A stretch of DNA of 34,043 bases from Deltaproteobacteria bacterium (GCA_024276465.1 JAJRXD010000019.1:1-34043), one strand, 5' to 3'. Counted from the stretch's first letter, positions 7,143-15,012 are shown. Made by a program: numbers and translations. The notes: generated by a model not told the origin, from the letters alone.

Positions 7143-7946
7143 TTATAGGCCATATTCGCTGAACAGGTCTCTGTTGATATACTCATCGGAACTGAAGCGC
7201 TCATTTGCTTTTTCCTCTGTCAGCCACACAATCCTTGCACCTGATGTGTTGTTCTGAAGTATGCCTTCCGCTAAAAAAGGTGTTACCGTCTCAACCTTAT
7301 CAGCCAGTACATTAAAGATTGCTTTGGATTCCTCAGCCTTTTCAGTGGGAAGTTTTTTCAGGCCATCCAGCATAAAGTCTGTTACAACCATGCCTGGACT
7401 TAATGTACCTACCAGTACAGGCTGTCCTTCTGCTTCATCAATTAATGATTCGGTAAAATACCGTACAGCTCTTTTGGTTGTTCCATATACTGTCATTCCA
7501 GGCAGTTTCATGTCATCACTTCCAAATCCCTCGATGTTATAAATCTGGCCTGAACCCTGTTCAATCATTCCCTGAAGAGCGACCAGGCAACCGTAAATAA
7601 CACCCGTCACATTCGTATTAACAACAGGAGCAATCTCTGAGGCATCCAGGTCCCAGAAATTTTTCTTGGTAGTGGTACTGCCGGCATTGTTAATCCAGAT
7701 ATCTACCCTCCCATACTTTTCCCTTGAAACATCCCACAACCTGTGCACATGATTTATGTCAGCCACATTACACTCCTGCCCCGCAACTTTATCCTTTCCA
7801 AACTCTTCTTTTAAAACAGCAGTTTGCTGTTCCAGTCTTTCCCTGTTTCGTCCGCTTATAACAACACTGCAGCCCCTTTTCAGAAACTCTCTGGCCAGTC
7901 CAAGCCCTATGCCCCTTGTACTTCCTGTTATTACAATATGTTTCAT
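7143..7946 (-). CDS. Short-chain dehydrogenase/reductase, NYC1-like
   Basis: 267 residues, start ATG 7946 with AGGGAGG just upstream. A classical NAD(P)-binding SDR: TGSTRGIG at residues 7-14, WINNAG at 84-89 and the catalytic pair Y154-x3-K158 in YGTTK. The usual NISS segment with the catalytic serine reads NIEGFGSD (137-144). A similar change (NMDGAGS) is what I recall for plant chlorophyll b reductases NYC1/NOL, and the SPGMVVTDFML stretch also resembles them. That likeness is from memory, not a search, so the call is simply an SDR oxidoreductase with that closest resemblance. The substrate is unknown. It lies about 1.2 kb from the chelatase locus, separated by the tRNA pair and on the same strand as the chelatase genes. 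It is a single-gene unit by spacing. Confidence 0.88.
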   Translation of the reverse strand: MKHIVITGSTRGIGLGLAREFLKRGCSVVISGRNRERLEQQTAVLKEEFGKDKVAGQECNVADINHVHRLWDVSREKYGRVDIWINNAGSTTTKKNFWDLDASEIAPVVNTNVTGVIYGCLVALQGMIEQGSGQIYNIEGFGSDDMKLPGMTVYGTTKRAVRYFTESLIDEAEGQPVLVGTLSPGMVVTDFMLDGLKKLPTEKAEESKAIFNVLADKVETVTPFLAEGILQNNTSGARIVWLTEEKANERFSSDEYINRDLFSEYGL

Positions 7947-8014
7947 GAAAACCTCCCTGAATTTTTTATTTACCTGAATTGAGCGATTCTAAAAAAACAT
8001 GATGCCACAAACAG

Positions 8015-8147
8015 CAGCTTAGTGTAACAGCATTGAGCGGATTTAAGCATTACAAAAGCTTCACCTGGAAGGTGAAGCGTAATACTTACCTTGGAAGCAG
8101 ACATGGATGTCTGCTGAGAATGAGTGAAATACCATTACACTAAGCTG
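8015..8147. repeat. Three-stem palindromic element (MITE-like or structured RNA)
   Basis: A 13-base perfect closing stem, CAGCTTAGTGTAA (8015-8027) with its reverse complement (8135-8147), encloses two perfect hairpins. The first is GCTTCACC/GGTGAAGC (8058-8065/8071-8078), extended by ATTAC/GTAAT (8049-8053/8079-8083). The second is AGCAGACAT/ATGTCTGCT (8096-8104/8107-8115). It lies in the 231-base gap between the SDR and the oxidoreductase and holds no open frame of note. It could be a small non-autonomous mobile element or a transcribed structured RNA. No target-site duplication is visible. Confidence 0.65.
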
Positions 8148-8177
8148 TCTTTATCTGAAAAATAGCTCAGCTTAGGT

Positions 8178-10121
8178 TTAAATTACCTTTTCCTTTAACA
8201 GCTCTATCAGATCATTCAAATCAAGCCTGTTAAGGGTATCCTTTTTCAGCAGGCCTGTTTTAACATCCCACCCGCGAAGATCATAATATTCATCTTTCAT
8301 CTTCTCAAATTTCTCTCTATCCACTGCTTTACCTTTTCTGGAAATAACTTCATCTCCTGAACCGGGAAGAAGCAGATCCGGATTATTCATTCCAAAAACA
8401 TCGCCTATAAGCTCTTCTCTTTCAACAAAGAAGAATTCAGGCAACACGTCATCCTGCCTGCCTTTTCTGCCTTCTCTGAGAAGAATAGCACGGTTAAGGG
8501 TAAAAATTCTTTCAGCAGTACGGGCCAGTTCCTTTTCATCAATCTCCAGCCCTGTGACAGCAGAAAGAAGCTGGCTTTCCAGTGCCGGGTCTCCAACATG
8601 GTCTTCAGCACCTGCATCATCATAGACCGGCCATGCAAAGTCACACATTATCATGGATTCTTTTACAAACTGGCGGTCCTGAACAAGTTTTGACGCCAGA
8701 GCTTTTCCTTCATAAGTTGAAAAATCAACAGACTGTTCACTGCCCCAGAACCTGCGCCCGATTTTTCTCAGGATATCAGTAGAAACATAGGTTTTTTCAC
8801 CCCTGGATGTGTACCACAGTGCCCACTTTGTTAAGGGTTCGCAGACCTCATGAAGTTCTGTAATGGATGGACGTGGTTCTGTGGCATAAATCAGTGCAGA
8901 AAGGATAAAAACCTTGGGACCATAGGCAACTCCCCGGCCGGTATGGTGCAAAAAGTTGCGTGTTACCTCGCGGGATTCCTTTCCCATAATCTCTGAAGCC
9001 CTGAGCGTACCTTCTCCAAGAACCTTTCCAAATCCCTCCTGACAGGAAATTTTTTTGATCATGGTTTCAATAAATTCCCTGCTTCCCATCCTGGACAGTG
9101 GCAGTCCTGTCTCTTTTTCAGTCAGTATTCCTTTTTCAACACATCTTTCAATCCACAGCATAATGAAAAGAAGCTCCAGTATACACAGGGAATAGTCGTT
9201 TGCCAGATCAGTTGCAAAAAAGCTTGTGTCAGTTATCCTGTTGTGTCTCTGTTTATCCCATTTGGCATAGTACATTCCGGTCTGGCATTTTCGAATCCCC
9301 TCTTTTCCTGACGAATTTCTCTGAAGTGTTCTCCAGCATCCCTGTGCACATCCATGGCAGTGAACCTTTTTAACAATTTTTGTACCGGGAGCGATAATGG
9401 GTTCTCCATACAGATGGTAGTACCCCTCACCTGTCATTGACCTGAGTTTTTTCTTTATGGCTCTGATTTTTTCCGGGTCTGCTACCGGAATTTTGCCTGT
9501 GCCGTTTACAGCTATGGCTTTCAGGTTTTTTGATCCCATTACAGAGCCAAATCCCATGGAAGCACTTCCTGCCAGATCTGAAAAAACAGTTCCTATTCGC
9601 GATCCGTTTTCAGCACAGGGACCTATTGACATGACCCTGGCATTTTTGCCATTCTCCTGCTGGATTATCTGACAGGTCTTGCTGTTGGTAAGTCCCCACA
9701 GGTTTCTGGCATCCTGTATGCTGACACTGTCATTGTCAATTCTGAGGTATACAGGTTTGTCTGCCCTGCCTTTAATCACAATACCGTCATACCCGGCCTT
9801 TTTAAGATCAGCAGGGAAAAAGCCACCAATACTTGCGCTCACAAATGTTTCAGGATAAATGCAGGGGGATTTACCACAGACAACAAGCCTCGGAGCAGAT
9901 GGGGCCATGGTTGCAGTCAGGGGCCCTGTCATCATAATCAGAGGACTATCCGGATGAAATGCATTGTTCTCTGGCAAAGACTGATCCCAGTATATTTTTT
10001 GGGCTATCCCGAGACCACCGATAAAACGCTCACTGTAGTCCTGGGTTTGCAGCATAGAAATTTTACGCTTGGTAAGGTCAACAGATAATATTTTACCTGT
10101 CCAGCCATATAAATTGCTCAT
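8178..10121 (-). CDS. Aldehyde:ferredoxin oxidoreductase family tungstoenzyme
   Basis: 647 residues from ATG 10121 (MSNLYGWTGKILSVDL, the usual family opening). The family oxidises aldehydes to carboxylic acids in the cytoplasm, passing electrons to ferredoxin, with a tungsten bis-pyranopterin and one [4Fe-4S] cluster. Seen: MTGPLTATMAPSAPR (64-78) in the cofactor-binding N domain, the cluster motif C255-x2-C258-x3-C262 (CHGCAQGC), and the fourth cysteine C493 in MCDFAWPVYDDAG. A longer open frame reaches 10256 by running into an intergenic repeat, and those extra residues show no family likeness. ATG 10133 is an equally possible start. No ferredoxin or molybdopterin gene is adjacent, so the physiological substrate is not evident. 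Its length is slightly above the roughly 600-620 residues typical of the family. Confidence 0.92.
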   Translation of the reverse strand: MSNLYGWTGKILSVDLTKRKISMLQTQDYSERFIGGLGIAQKIYWDQSLPENNAFHPDSPLIMMTGPLTATMAPSAPRLVVCGKSPCIYPETFVSASIGGFFPADLKKAGYDGIVIKGRADKPVYLRIDNDSVSIQDARNLWGLTNSKTCQIIQQENGKNARVMSIGPCAENGSRIGTVFSDLAGSASMGFGSVMGSKNLKAIAVNGTGKIPVADPEKIRAIKKKLRSMTGEGYYHLYGEPIIAPGTKIVKKVHCHGCAQGCWRTLQRNSSGKEGIRKCQTGMYYAKWDKQRHNRITDTSFFATDLANDYSLCILELLFIMLWIERCVEKGILTEKETGLPLSRMGSREFIETMIKKISCQEGFGKVLGEGTLRASEIMGKESREVTRNFLHHTGRGVAYGPKVFILSALIYATEPRPSITELHEVCEPLTKWALWYTSRGEKTYVSTDILRKIGRRFWGSEQSVDFSTYEGKALASKLVQDRQFVKESMIMCDFAWPVYDDAGAEDHVGDPALESQLLSAVTGLEIDEKELARTAERIFTLNRAILLREGRKGRQDDVLPEFFFVEREELIGDVFGMNNPDLLLPGSGDEVISRKGKAVDREKFEKMKDEYYDLRGWDVKTGLLKKDTLNRLDLNDLIELLKEKVI

Positions 10122-10190
10122 TTCATGACTCATATCATTAATGTCCAAAACAAGGTATTGACATATTGTTTTTGCATGTGTTTCAAGGTT

Positions 10191-10279
10191 GAGATTGCTT
10201 CGGTCGTAGCTCCCTCGCAATGACATTAACTGTTTGATTTTGCTTTGCATTGTCATTGCGAGCGAAGCGTGGCAATCTC
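10191..10279. repeat. Palindromic intergenic repeat, family B (GAGATTGC type)
   Basis: GAGATTGC (10191-10198) is inverted at 10272-10279 (GCAATCTC). Inside, TCGCAATGACA (10215-10225) is inverted at 10251-10261 (TGTCATTGCGA). This is a widespread type of dispersed intergenic palindrome. Another piece of the same family starts at 34015. It lies upstream of the true start of the oxidoreductase gene and explains the spurious N-terminal extension of that frame. Confidence 0.8.
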
Positions 10280-10343
10280 GTTCTTGGACAACAATGGACT
10301 CATATAATACCTGAATACTGCATCATTTATCTGCTGTGACTTG

Positions 10344-10385
10344 AAGCCCCCTGTGTTCAAAGGGCGTTTCGCACATGTGGGGCTT
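10344..10385 (-). terminator. Hairpin downstream of the aldolase gene
   Basis: AAGCCCC (10344-10350) pairs with GGGGCTT (10379-10385) and TGTG/CACA (10352-10355/10372-10375) adds an inner stem. It starts 33 bases past the stop of the minus-strand aldolase gene. No T-run follows on the minus strand, so it may be a stem protecting the 3' end or a non-canonical terminator. Confidence 0.4.
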
Positions 10386-10417
10386 TACTTCTTTGTCAAA
10401 CAGATACAGACCTGGAA

Positions 10418-11713
10418 TCAGTCGTCAAAATCCCCTTCAGGGCCCTTGTCCGTATTCAGCAGTTTTGCCTTTTCAATTATCCTGCTTTGAGTCCATTCAG
10501 ACGGGTCTTCAATGCGCTGTGCCTTTGGACCAGGGTCGAAGGACCCGGCTTTTAAAATTGCATCAAGTGCCAGAGGAGCTGTATCCTCTGCATTCAAAAC
10601 ATTTATGAGCATATTGCAGACAAAGTCCTCTACCCTTTTTGCCATTCTTTCCCTGATCTCGGCTGGCTGACTGAGAAGTTTGTTTTCAAACTGCAGATTC
10701 AGTTTTTTATAGTTTCCACCTTTAATGCCTTTAGCGTCGGCATATTCAACCATTTCAGTCCACATCTCTTCTGTTACGCCTTCGCCCTTTTTCTTTATAA
10801 AGTATCCGTTTTCATCCTGCGCTGCATTTCCATAGTCATTTACTTCAAGACCCCAGGAAATCATCTGAAGCGCAGTTGCAACATTGGCCTTTGTAGTGCG
10901 TGTCTTTGCAGCAATTTCTTTAAGCCTTTCCGAACTGTTTCCTGACGTTCCATGCTGTGCGCCGGACAGACCGTATTTTTCAAGTGCGCGGTGAATCTCA
11001 GCAGTCAGTTCAACCTGAATTCCCTTGCCGCTTGCCTCAAGGCCGTGGGTTGTGCCGTTGTTAAGGGCAATCCAGTCAGGAAAGATACTGTTTGCATTGA
11101 GACCCTGAATCAGGAAGGAGGCATCCTCAACAGTTGAAAGGCCCTGGCTGCCTTTTATCTCTCCAACCTCTGTCTCAAGGCCTGCCCATTTTGGTATAAA
11201 AGGGTTAAGTTCAATATTTGCCAGAAGATTTTTATCATCAGGAAGATGTGATGCGTCAATGGCAATGGAAGTTATACCTGCATCAATCATGGAAGGAAGT
11301 TCTGTCTTTGCAACTTCGATGTCCCTGTCATTCTTTATTCCATAATGGTCTGCATGTATTGCAACAGGGGTGGTCAAACCAAGCTCATTGCATACAGCAT
11401 CCACATATGTGGCCATGTTCCAGTAGTTAACAGGACAGTATGCATTCGCCCCCCCCTCTGATTTTGCTATCTCAATAATAAGGACAGCATTTGCTCTCTG
11501 GGCAGCCTGCAGTGCTCCACGTATAACAAAACTGTTTCGCCCGTTTGCAGCCATGGTCATTGCTTTGCCCTTAGCCATCATGGCCCTGTCAATAACCTTG
11601 CCGCTTACTATTAAAGCTTTTGAGTTTGGAAAGAGCTTTGCAATGTTTGGAGGACGTCCAATTTCAATCGCTTTAAGAAAATCTGGAGAATAATTACATC
11701 GTTGTTCAGCCAT
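10418..11713 (-). CDS. fba: Class II fructose-bisphosphate aldolase
   Basis: 431 residues, start ATG 11713 behind AAGGAGG. It reversibly splits fructose 1,6-bisphosphate into dihydroxyacetone phosphate and glyceraldehyde 3-phosphate in glycolysis and gluconeogenesis. The metal-dependent TIM-barrel motifs are all seen: H120-A-D122-H123 with the likely catalytic Asp and Zn ligands, E180-T-E182-V-G, NNGTTHG with H223, and AQHGTSGNSSE with H254. The protein is clearly longer than the roughly 280-360 residues common for the family. The extra length is mainly C-terminal, beyond about residue 310, and its role is unknown. It follows obg on the same strand after 110 bases, so co-transcription is possible but not needed. 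Confidence 0.94.
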   Translation of the reverse strand: MAEQRCNYSPDFLKAIEIGRPPNIAKLFPNSKALIVSGKVIDRAMMAKGKAMTMAANGRNSFVIRGALQAAQRANAVLIIEIAKSEGGANAYCPVNYWNMATYVDAVCNELGLTTPVAIHADHYGIKNDRDIEVAKTELPSMIDAGITSIAIDASHLPDDKNLLANIELNPFIPKWAGLETEVGEIKGSQGLSTVEDASFLIQGLNANSIFPDWIALNNGTTHGLEASGKGIQVELTAEIHRALEKYGLSGAQHGTSGNSSERLKEIAAKTRTTKANVATALQMISWGLEVNDYGNAAQDENGYFIKKKGEGVTEEMWTEMVEYADAKGIKGGNYKKLNLQFENKLLSQPAEIRERMAKRVEDFVCNMLINVLNAEDTAPLALDAILKAGSFDPGPKAQRIEDPSEWTQSRIIEKAKLLNTDKGPEGDFDD

Positions 11714-11823
11714 AGCAATCCCTCCTTATGGGTATTTTATTGGTTTGACCTGAAAAGGTTATACGTTTTAGATACTAACTTATTTCCAGTGAAAGGCAAA
11801 TAAAAAAACTGTAATGATTATCT

Positions 11824-12837
11824 TTATTCGTCAGGCTCTTTTTTGTTCACTGTATTGTCAAGGGCTGAGATCAGCCTGTCAATGCCCTCAGTTGTAACAG
11901 CAGATACAGCATAAACATTTTTTGCAAACTCCCTGTTAAGGCTGGAGATAAAATCATTCAGTGATTTGCGGTCAGGATCAAGGTCTGTCTTGTTTGCAGC
12001 AATGAGTATTTCTTTTTCTTTCAGCCCATGGCCAAAATTTTTCAGTTCCTCTAATAAAATATTAAAAGCTTTGTGTGCCGGCACATCTGCAAAACTCGAA
12101 ATATCTATAACAAACAGAAGAATTTTTGTTCTTTCCACATGTTTTAAAAATTTTATACCAAGCCCCCTTCCGCTTGATGCGCCCTCTATTATCCCTGGAA
12201 TATCAGCCATAATGATTGTTCTGTAATCGGAAAGCTCTATTACCCCCACTACTGGATTTAATGTTGTAAAAGGATAGTCTGCTATCTTTGGAGCTGCTTT
12301 TGAAACAGCTGCCACAAGGGATGACTTGCCTGCATTCGGAAGCCCCACAAGCCCAACATCCGCCATAACCTTGAGCTCCAGTGCAGCACTGAATTCAACA
12401 CCCTGAGCCCCGGGTTGAAAATGGCGTGGCGCCTTGTTTGTTGATGTGGCAAAATGCTGATTACCCTTGCCCCCTCTGCCGCCAAGAGCAACGGTTACGG
12501 GAATGCCGGGTTCAGTAATCTCACAGATAATCTCACCTGTATCCACATTGCGCACAATGGTTCCACAGGGCAGTTTTACTGTTAAATTTTTTCCATTTCT
12601 TCCGGTTCGATTATTCCCTGAACCGTGTTTCCCTTTACCGGCAAACAGCCTTGGAGAATAACGGAACCTGACAAGACTGTTCATTCCTGCATCCCCGATG
12701 AAAATCACATCACCACCGCTGCCGCCATCACCTCCGTCGGGCCCCCCCCGGGGTATATATTTTTCCCTGCGAAATGACATACAGCCATTACCACCCCTGC
12801 CCGACTTGATTATCACTGTTGCAGAATCTATGAACAT
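11824..12837 (-). CDS. obg: Obg/CgtA GTPase
   Basis: 337 residues, start ATG 12837. A ribosome-associated GTPase involved in 50S assembly and stress control. The glycine-rich Obg fold spans residues 1-158 (GRGGNGCMSFRREKY, GGPDGGDGGSGGD). The G domain follows, with G1 GLPNAGKSS at 165-173, G2 YPFTTL, G3 DIPG, G4 NKTD and G5 SA. The protein ends soon after the G domain, so it lacks the optional C-terminal extension. In many bacteria obg follows rplU and rpmA; here the upstream 247 bases hold only repeats and then an unrelated secreted protein. The ribosome binding site (AAGAAAG) is weak. Confidence 0.96.
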   Translation of the reverse strand: MFIDSATVIIKSGRGGNGCMSFRREKYIPRGGPDGGDGGSGGDVIFIGDAGMNSLVRFRYSPRLFAGKGKHGSGNNRTGRNGKNLTVKLPCGTIVRNVDTGEIICEITEPGIPVTVALGGRGGKGNQHFATSTNKAPRHFQPGAQGVEFSAALELKVMADVGLVGLPNAGKSSLVAAVSKAAPKIADYPFTTLNPVVGVIELSDYRTIIMADIPGIIEGASSGRGLGIKFLKHVERTKILLFVIDISSFADVPAHKAFNILLEELKNFGHGLKEKEILIAANKTDLDPDRKSLNDFISSLNREFAKNVYAVSAVTTEGIDRLISALDNTVNKKEPDE

Positions 12838-12871
12838 AATGCTTTAATCTTTCTTTAAAAAAGATGGCTTC

Positions 12872-13076
12872 GTAAAAAGCTGATCTGTATAAAGCAGGCG
12901 GTATATGTAATCGTATTTACCAAACATTATTGATGACTTTGTTGGAACAGGTCATAAAATCTCAAAATGTCCTTGACCGAAGAATATCGAACATGGAGTG
13001 CTGAATGTCGAAGGGAAAAAACATTATTCGATATTTCTTATTCTGCATTCGATATTCATATCTGCTGACTTTTTAC
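12872..13076. repeat. Nested inverted repeat between the MORN-protein gene and obg
   Basis: GTAAAAAG (12872-12879) is inverted as CTTTTTAC at 13069-13076. Inside, GAATATCGAA (12982-12991) is inverted as TTCGATATTC at 13048-13057, with a further TTCGATATTT at 13027-13036. This 205-base stretch covers nearly the whole gap and holds no gene. It looks like one or two overlapping dispersed repeats. Confidence 0.55.
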
Positions 13077-13084
13077 AGCAGGCT

Positions 13085-13654
13085 TCACTGTTTGTGTAAA
13101 TAATCCTGTTCATGCACGAGTTTCCCGCTGGAATCATATGTTATTCTTTTAACCTTCTGTCCATTTTCATAGATATCAATGTGCTGTGGTTTTCCGCTCT
13201 CATAATAGAGTGTTGTCTGGCCCTGCCTCTTGCCGTTTTTGTAGAAACCTTCAGCTAATAGTGTGCCGCTTTTCTTATACAGCCTGCCAATGCCATCAGG
13301 TTTTCCATTTTTGAAGTTAAACTCTGCCCGCAGTTTACCATCTGGGTAGTATAGTTTCGCTATACCATCCCTGGTACCTCCAGAACATGTTATCTCGGAC
13401 TTTAAATTACCGTTTTTATAATACTTTTTGCTTATCCCTTCCAGTTTTCCTTTATTATAGTTCTCCTCTGCCATGAGCTGGCCGTTTTCGTAAAATTCTT
13501 TGTATGTGCCATCAAGTTTTCCGTTTTTGAAATTAAACTCTGCCTGCAGCTTGCCACCAGGGTAGTAATACTCAATTACTTCCGCTGACACAGGGCTGTA
13601 AAGCCATAAAAATAATACAACAGTAAAGACTGTTAATGCTTTCAGTGTGTTCAT
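13085..13654 (-). CDS. Secreted MORN-2 (YwqK-like) repeat protein
   Basis: 189 residues, start ATG 13654 with AGAAGG about 9 bases upstream. A Sec signal peptide is clear: MNTLKALTVF, a hydrophobic core, and a likely cut after SPVSA (residue 24). The rest is built of about six to seven repeats of roughly 22 residues with the pattern Y-Y/F-x-x-G-x-L-x-A-E-x-x-x-K-N-G-K-x-D-G. This is the MORN-2 type found in proteins annotated as YwqK-family antitoxins. Such repeats form beta-rich solenoids, and their role in secreted bacterial proteins is generally unknown. No toxin gene is adjacent, so the antitoxin label would be misleading. The likely location is periplasm or outer surface. It stands alone, flanked by a repeat region downstream. 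Confidence 0.85.
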   Translation of the reverse strand: MNTLKALTVFTVVLFLWLYSPVSAEVIEYYYPGGKLQAEFNFKNGKLDGTYKEFYENGQLMAEENYNKGKLEGISKKYYKNGNLKSEITCSGGTRDGIAKLYYPDGKLRAEFNFKNGKPDGIGRLYKKSGTLLAEGFYKNGKRQGQTTLYYESGKPQHIDIYENGQKVKRITYDSSGKLVHEQDYLHKQ

Positions 13655-13741
13655 AAATGAGCCTTCTATTGTGTGTCTGTTTTAATAGAACATTGTGAAA
13701 TTTTCTGCAAGGGCTGGTTTCAGGGATGGGAATTAACATGC

Positions 13742-14104
13742 TTACAGATTATAAACACCATACATGTACAGAATAATATCTATGAACCATAAAACTGTAA
13801 TTGCAGTAATAATGGTGTGAAAAAGCGAAAGTTTTTCCATCAGTCGGATAAACACAGCAGCAAGAAAAAGAATCCATACAAAGATGCCAAGACTTATTCC
13901 AGATAAAATTGCAGCATTTGATCCTATGTTTATTGACAAAGACTTGAACCCGTTATTTGGAATAATAGTTGCGAAAAAATCAATCAAAACACTAATTGTC
14001 ATGATCCAGACAGACAGCTTATCCCTGATTCCACGAAAATTCATTGATGCGCCAATTATAAATGCGCTAAAAGTAATGAAATATATGATATCATATGCTG
14101 GCAT
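13742..14104 (-). CDS. Small integral membrane protein, unknown function
   Basis: 120 residues starting at ATG 14104 (MPAYDIIYFITF). A longer frame to 14191 would run backwards into the upstream gene and is unlikely. By eye it has four hydrophobic helices (about residues 5-22, 30-49, 62-88 and 95-116) and short loops. I do not recognise the family. It begins 20 bases after the stop of the DUF364-like gene on the same strand, so the two are probably co-transcribed. The ribosome binding site is poor, which suggests translational coupling. Confidence 0.65.
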   Translation of the reverse strand: MPAYDIIYFITFSAFIIGASMNFRGIRDKLSVWIMTISVLIDFFATIIPNNGFKSLSINIGSNAAILSGISLGIFVWILFLAAVFIRLMEKLSLFHTIITAITVLWFIDIILYMYGVYNL

Positions 14105-14124
14105 AATCAAACTTTTTGTAAATT

Positions 14125-14949
14125 TTAGGCGCAGGGGATTCCCGGGTAGTTTTTTTTCTGAAAACAGAATTTCCGGGTAGCAGGACCCCACCGTTTACTT
14201 TCAGTAATCAGTTTTATAAACAACTCCCCATCCTTTATTAATGTTCCACCCACAACATCAACACCACGGGCAAAAAGCGGATCAGGGAAATATCCTGCTG
14301 TAGGGCCAATGATCGAAACCTTTGCATCCGGAGAGCAGTTTGAAAGAATTTCGTCCAATGTATTATTTAAAACTGTAGTGCTGGTACACAAAACCTTATT
14401 GCATGTTCTCAATTCTGTTGGGTCCAGCGTAATGTGCAACTCTGGAAAATCTGCTATGAGTTTTTCCTTTTTTTCAAGAACTGTTAATTCAGCATTGCAT
14501 TTTTCAATTGTTTTTATAAGCGGAGGGAAAAAACCGACCATACCGACTTTATCACCCTCAGATACAGACAGCAGACCCAGTGAATCTGTAGCAAAATCAA
14601 GGGGGAATTTGTTCTGTTTGATAACATGCTGACAAACAGCATTCAGGGCTGCAAGACTTAACATGTTTTTAATGGGATCATCATGTCCAAATTCAATTGC
14701 AAACTCCACAGGGTCTTTACCTGAGAAGCTGGATGATTTCAGGGACAGATATTCTTCCATTTTTTCATCGGGCAAAAGAACATAACTTACACCAACTGCC
14801 CCTCCTTCTAATGCCAGTGCCATAAATTCAGCATCTTTTGGCTGACCCCCTTTATAGAAAGGAGGAAAGAAAGTTTTCGAAATTTCAGGGATCGAAAATC
14901 CTGATGCCAAATTCCCTGCCATACTTCTGAATTCATCCTTAAGTCTCAT
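14125..14949 (-). CDS. DUF364/DUF4213-like putative metal-chelation protein
   Basis: 274 residues from ATG 14949 (MRLKDEFRSMAG). The N-terminal half resembles the DUF4213 ENLPP-type domain (GGAVGVSYVLLPD near 48-60). The C-terminal half is Rossmann-like, with GDKVGMVGFFPP (about 153-164), NKVLCTSTTVLNNTLDEIL and VSIIGPTAGYFPDPLFARGVDVVGG. Related proteins are described as putative heavy-metal chelation or corrinoid-adduct proteins and often sit near metal transporters. That gives a hint, not a function. The longer frame starts at GTG 14982 inside a perfect hairpin, so I prefer the ATG. A GGAGG stands 14 bases upstream of it, which is rather far. The likely partner gene is the small membrane protein immediately downstream. 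No catalytic residues can be named. Confidence 0.75.
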   Translation of the reverse strand: MRLKDEFRSMAGNLASGFSIPEISKTFFPPFYKGGQPKDAEFMALALEGGAVGVSYVLLPDEKMEEYLSLKSSSFSGKDPVEFAIEFGHDDPIKNMLSLAALNAVCQHVIKQNKFPLDFATDSLGLLSVSEGDKVGMVGFFPPLIKTIEKCNAELTVLEKKEKLIADFPELHITLDPTELRTCNKVLCTSTTVLNNTLDEILSNCSPDAKVSIIGPTAGYFPDPLFARGVDVVGGTLIKDGELFIKLITESKRWGPATRKFCFQKKNYPGIPCA

Positions 14950-14978
14950 TGAAAAAACAGCTTCCTCCAAAAACCAGA

Positions 14979-15012
14979 CCACCAGGAAGCAAACCTGTTT
15001 GCTTCCTGGTGG
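14979..15012 (-). promoter_or_regulatory. Perfect 15-bp hairpin in the leader of the DUF364-like gene
   Basis: Positions 14979-14993 and 14998-15012 are exact reverse complements separated by only four bases (CCTG). On the minus strand the stem is followed by TCTGGTTTTTGG, then by GGAGG and the start codon. It could be an attenuator, a leader stem or a terminator for transcripts entering from the right. The strength of the stem is certain; the role is not. Confidence 0.6.

Noticed and set aside
8015-8147. Integron attC site
   Set aside because: The ends lack the GTTRRRY/RYYYAAC core sites and no integrase or cassette array is nearby.
10122-10256. N-terminal 45 residues of the longest tungstoenzyme frame
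   Set aside because: They are encoded mostly by a dispersed palindrome and precede the family-typical opening at 10121.
13085-13654. Toxin-antitoxin pair
   Set aside because: The YwqK-like repeat protein has a signal peptide and no adjacent toxin gene, so the antitoxin label has no support.
14950-14982. GTG start at 14982 for the DUF364-like gene
   Set aside because: The codon lies inside a perfect 15-bp hairpin that would block ribosome entry.
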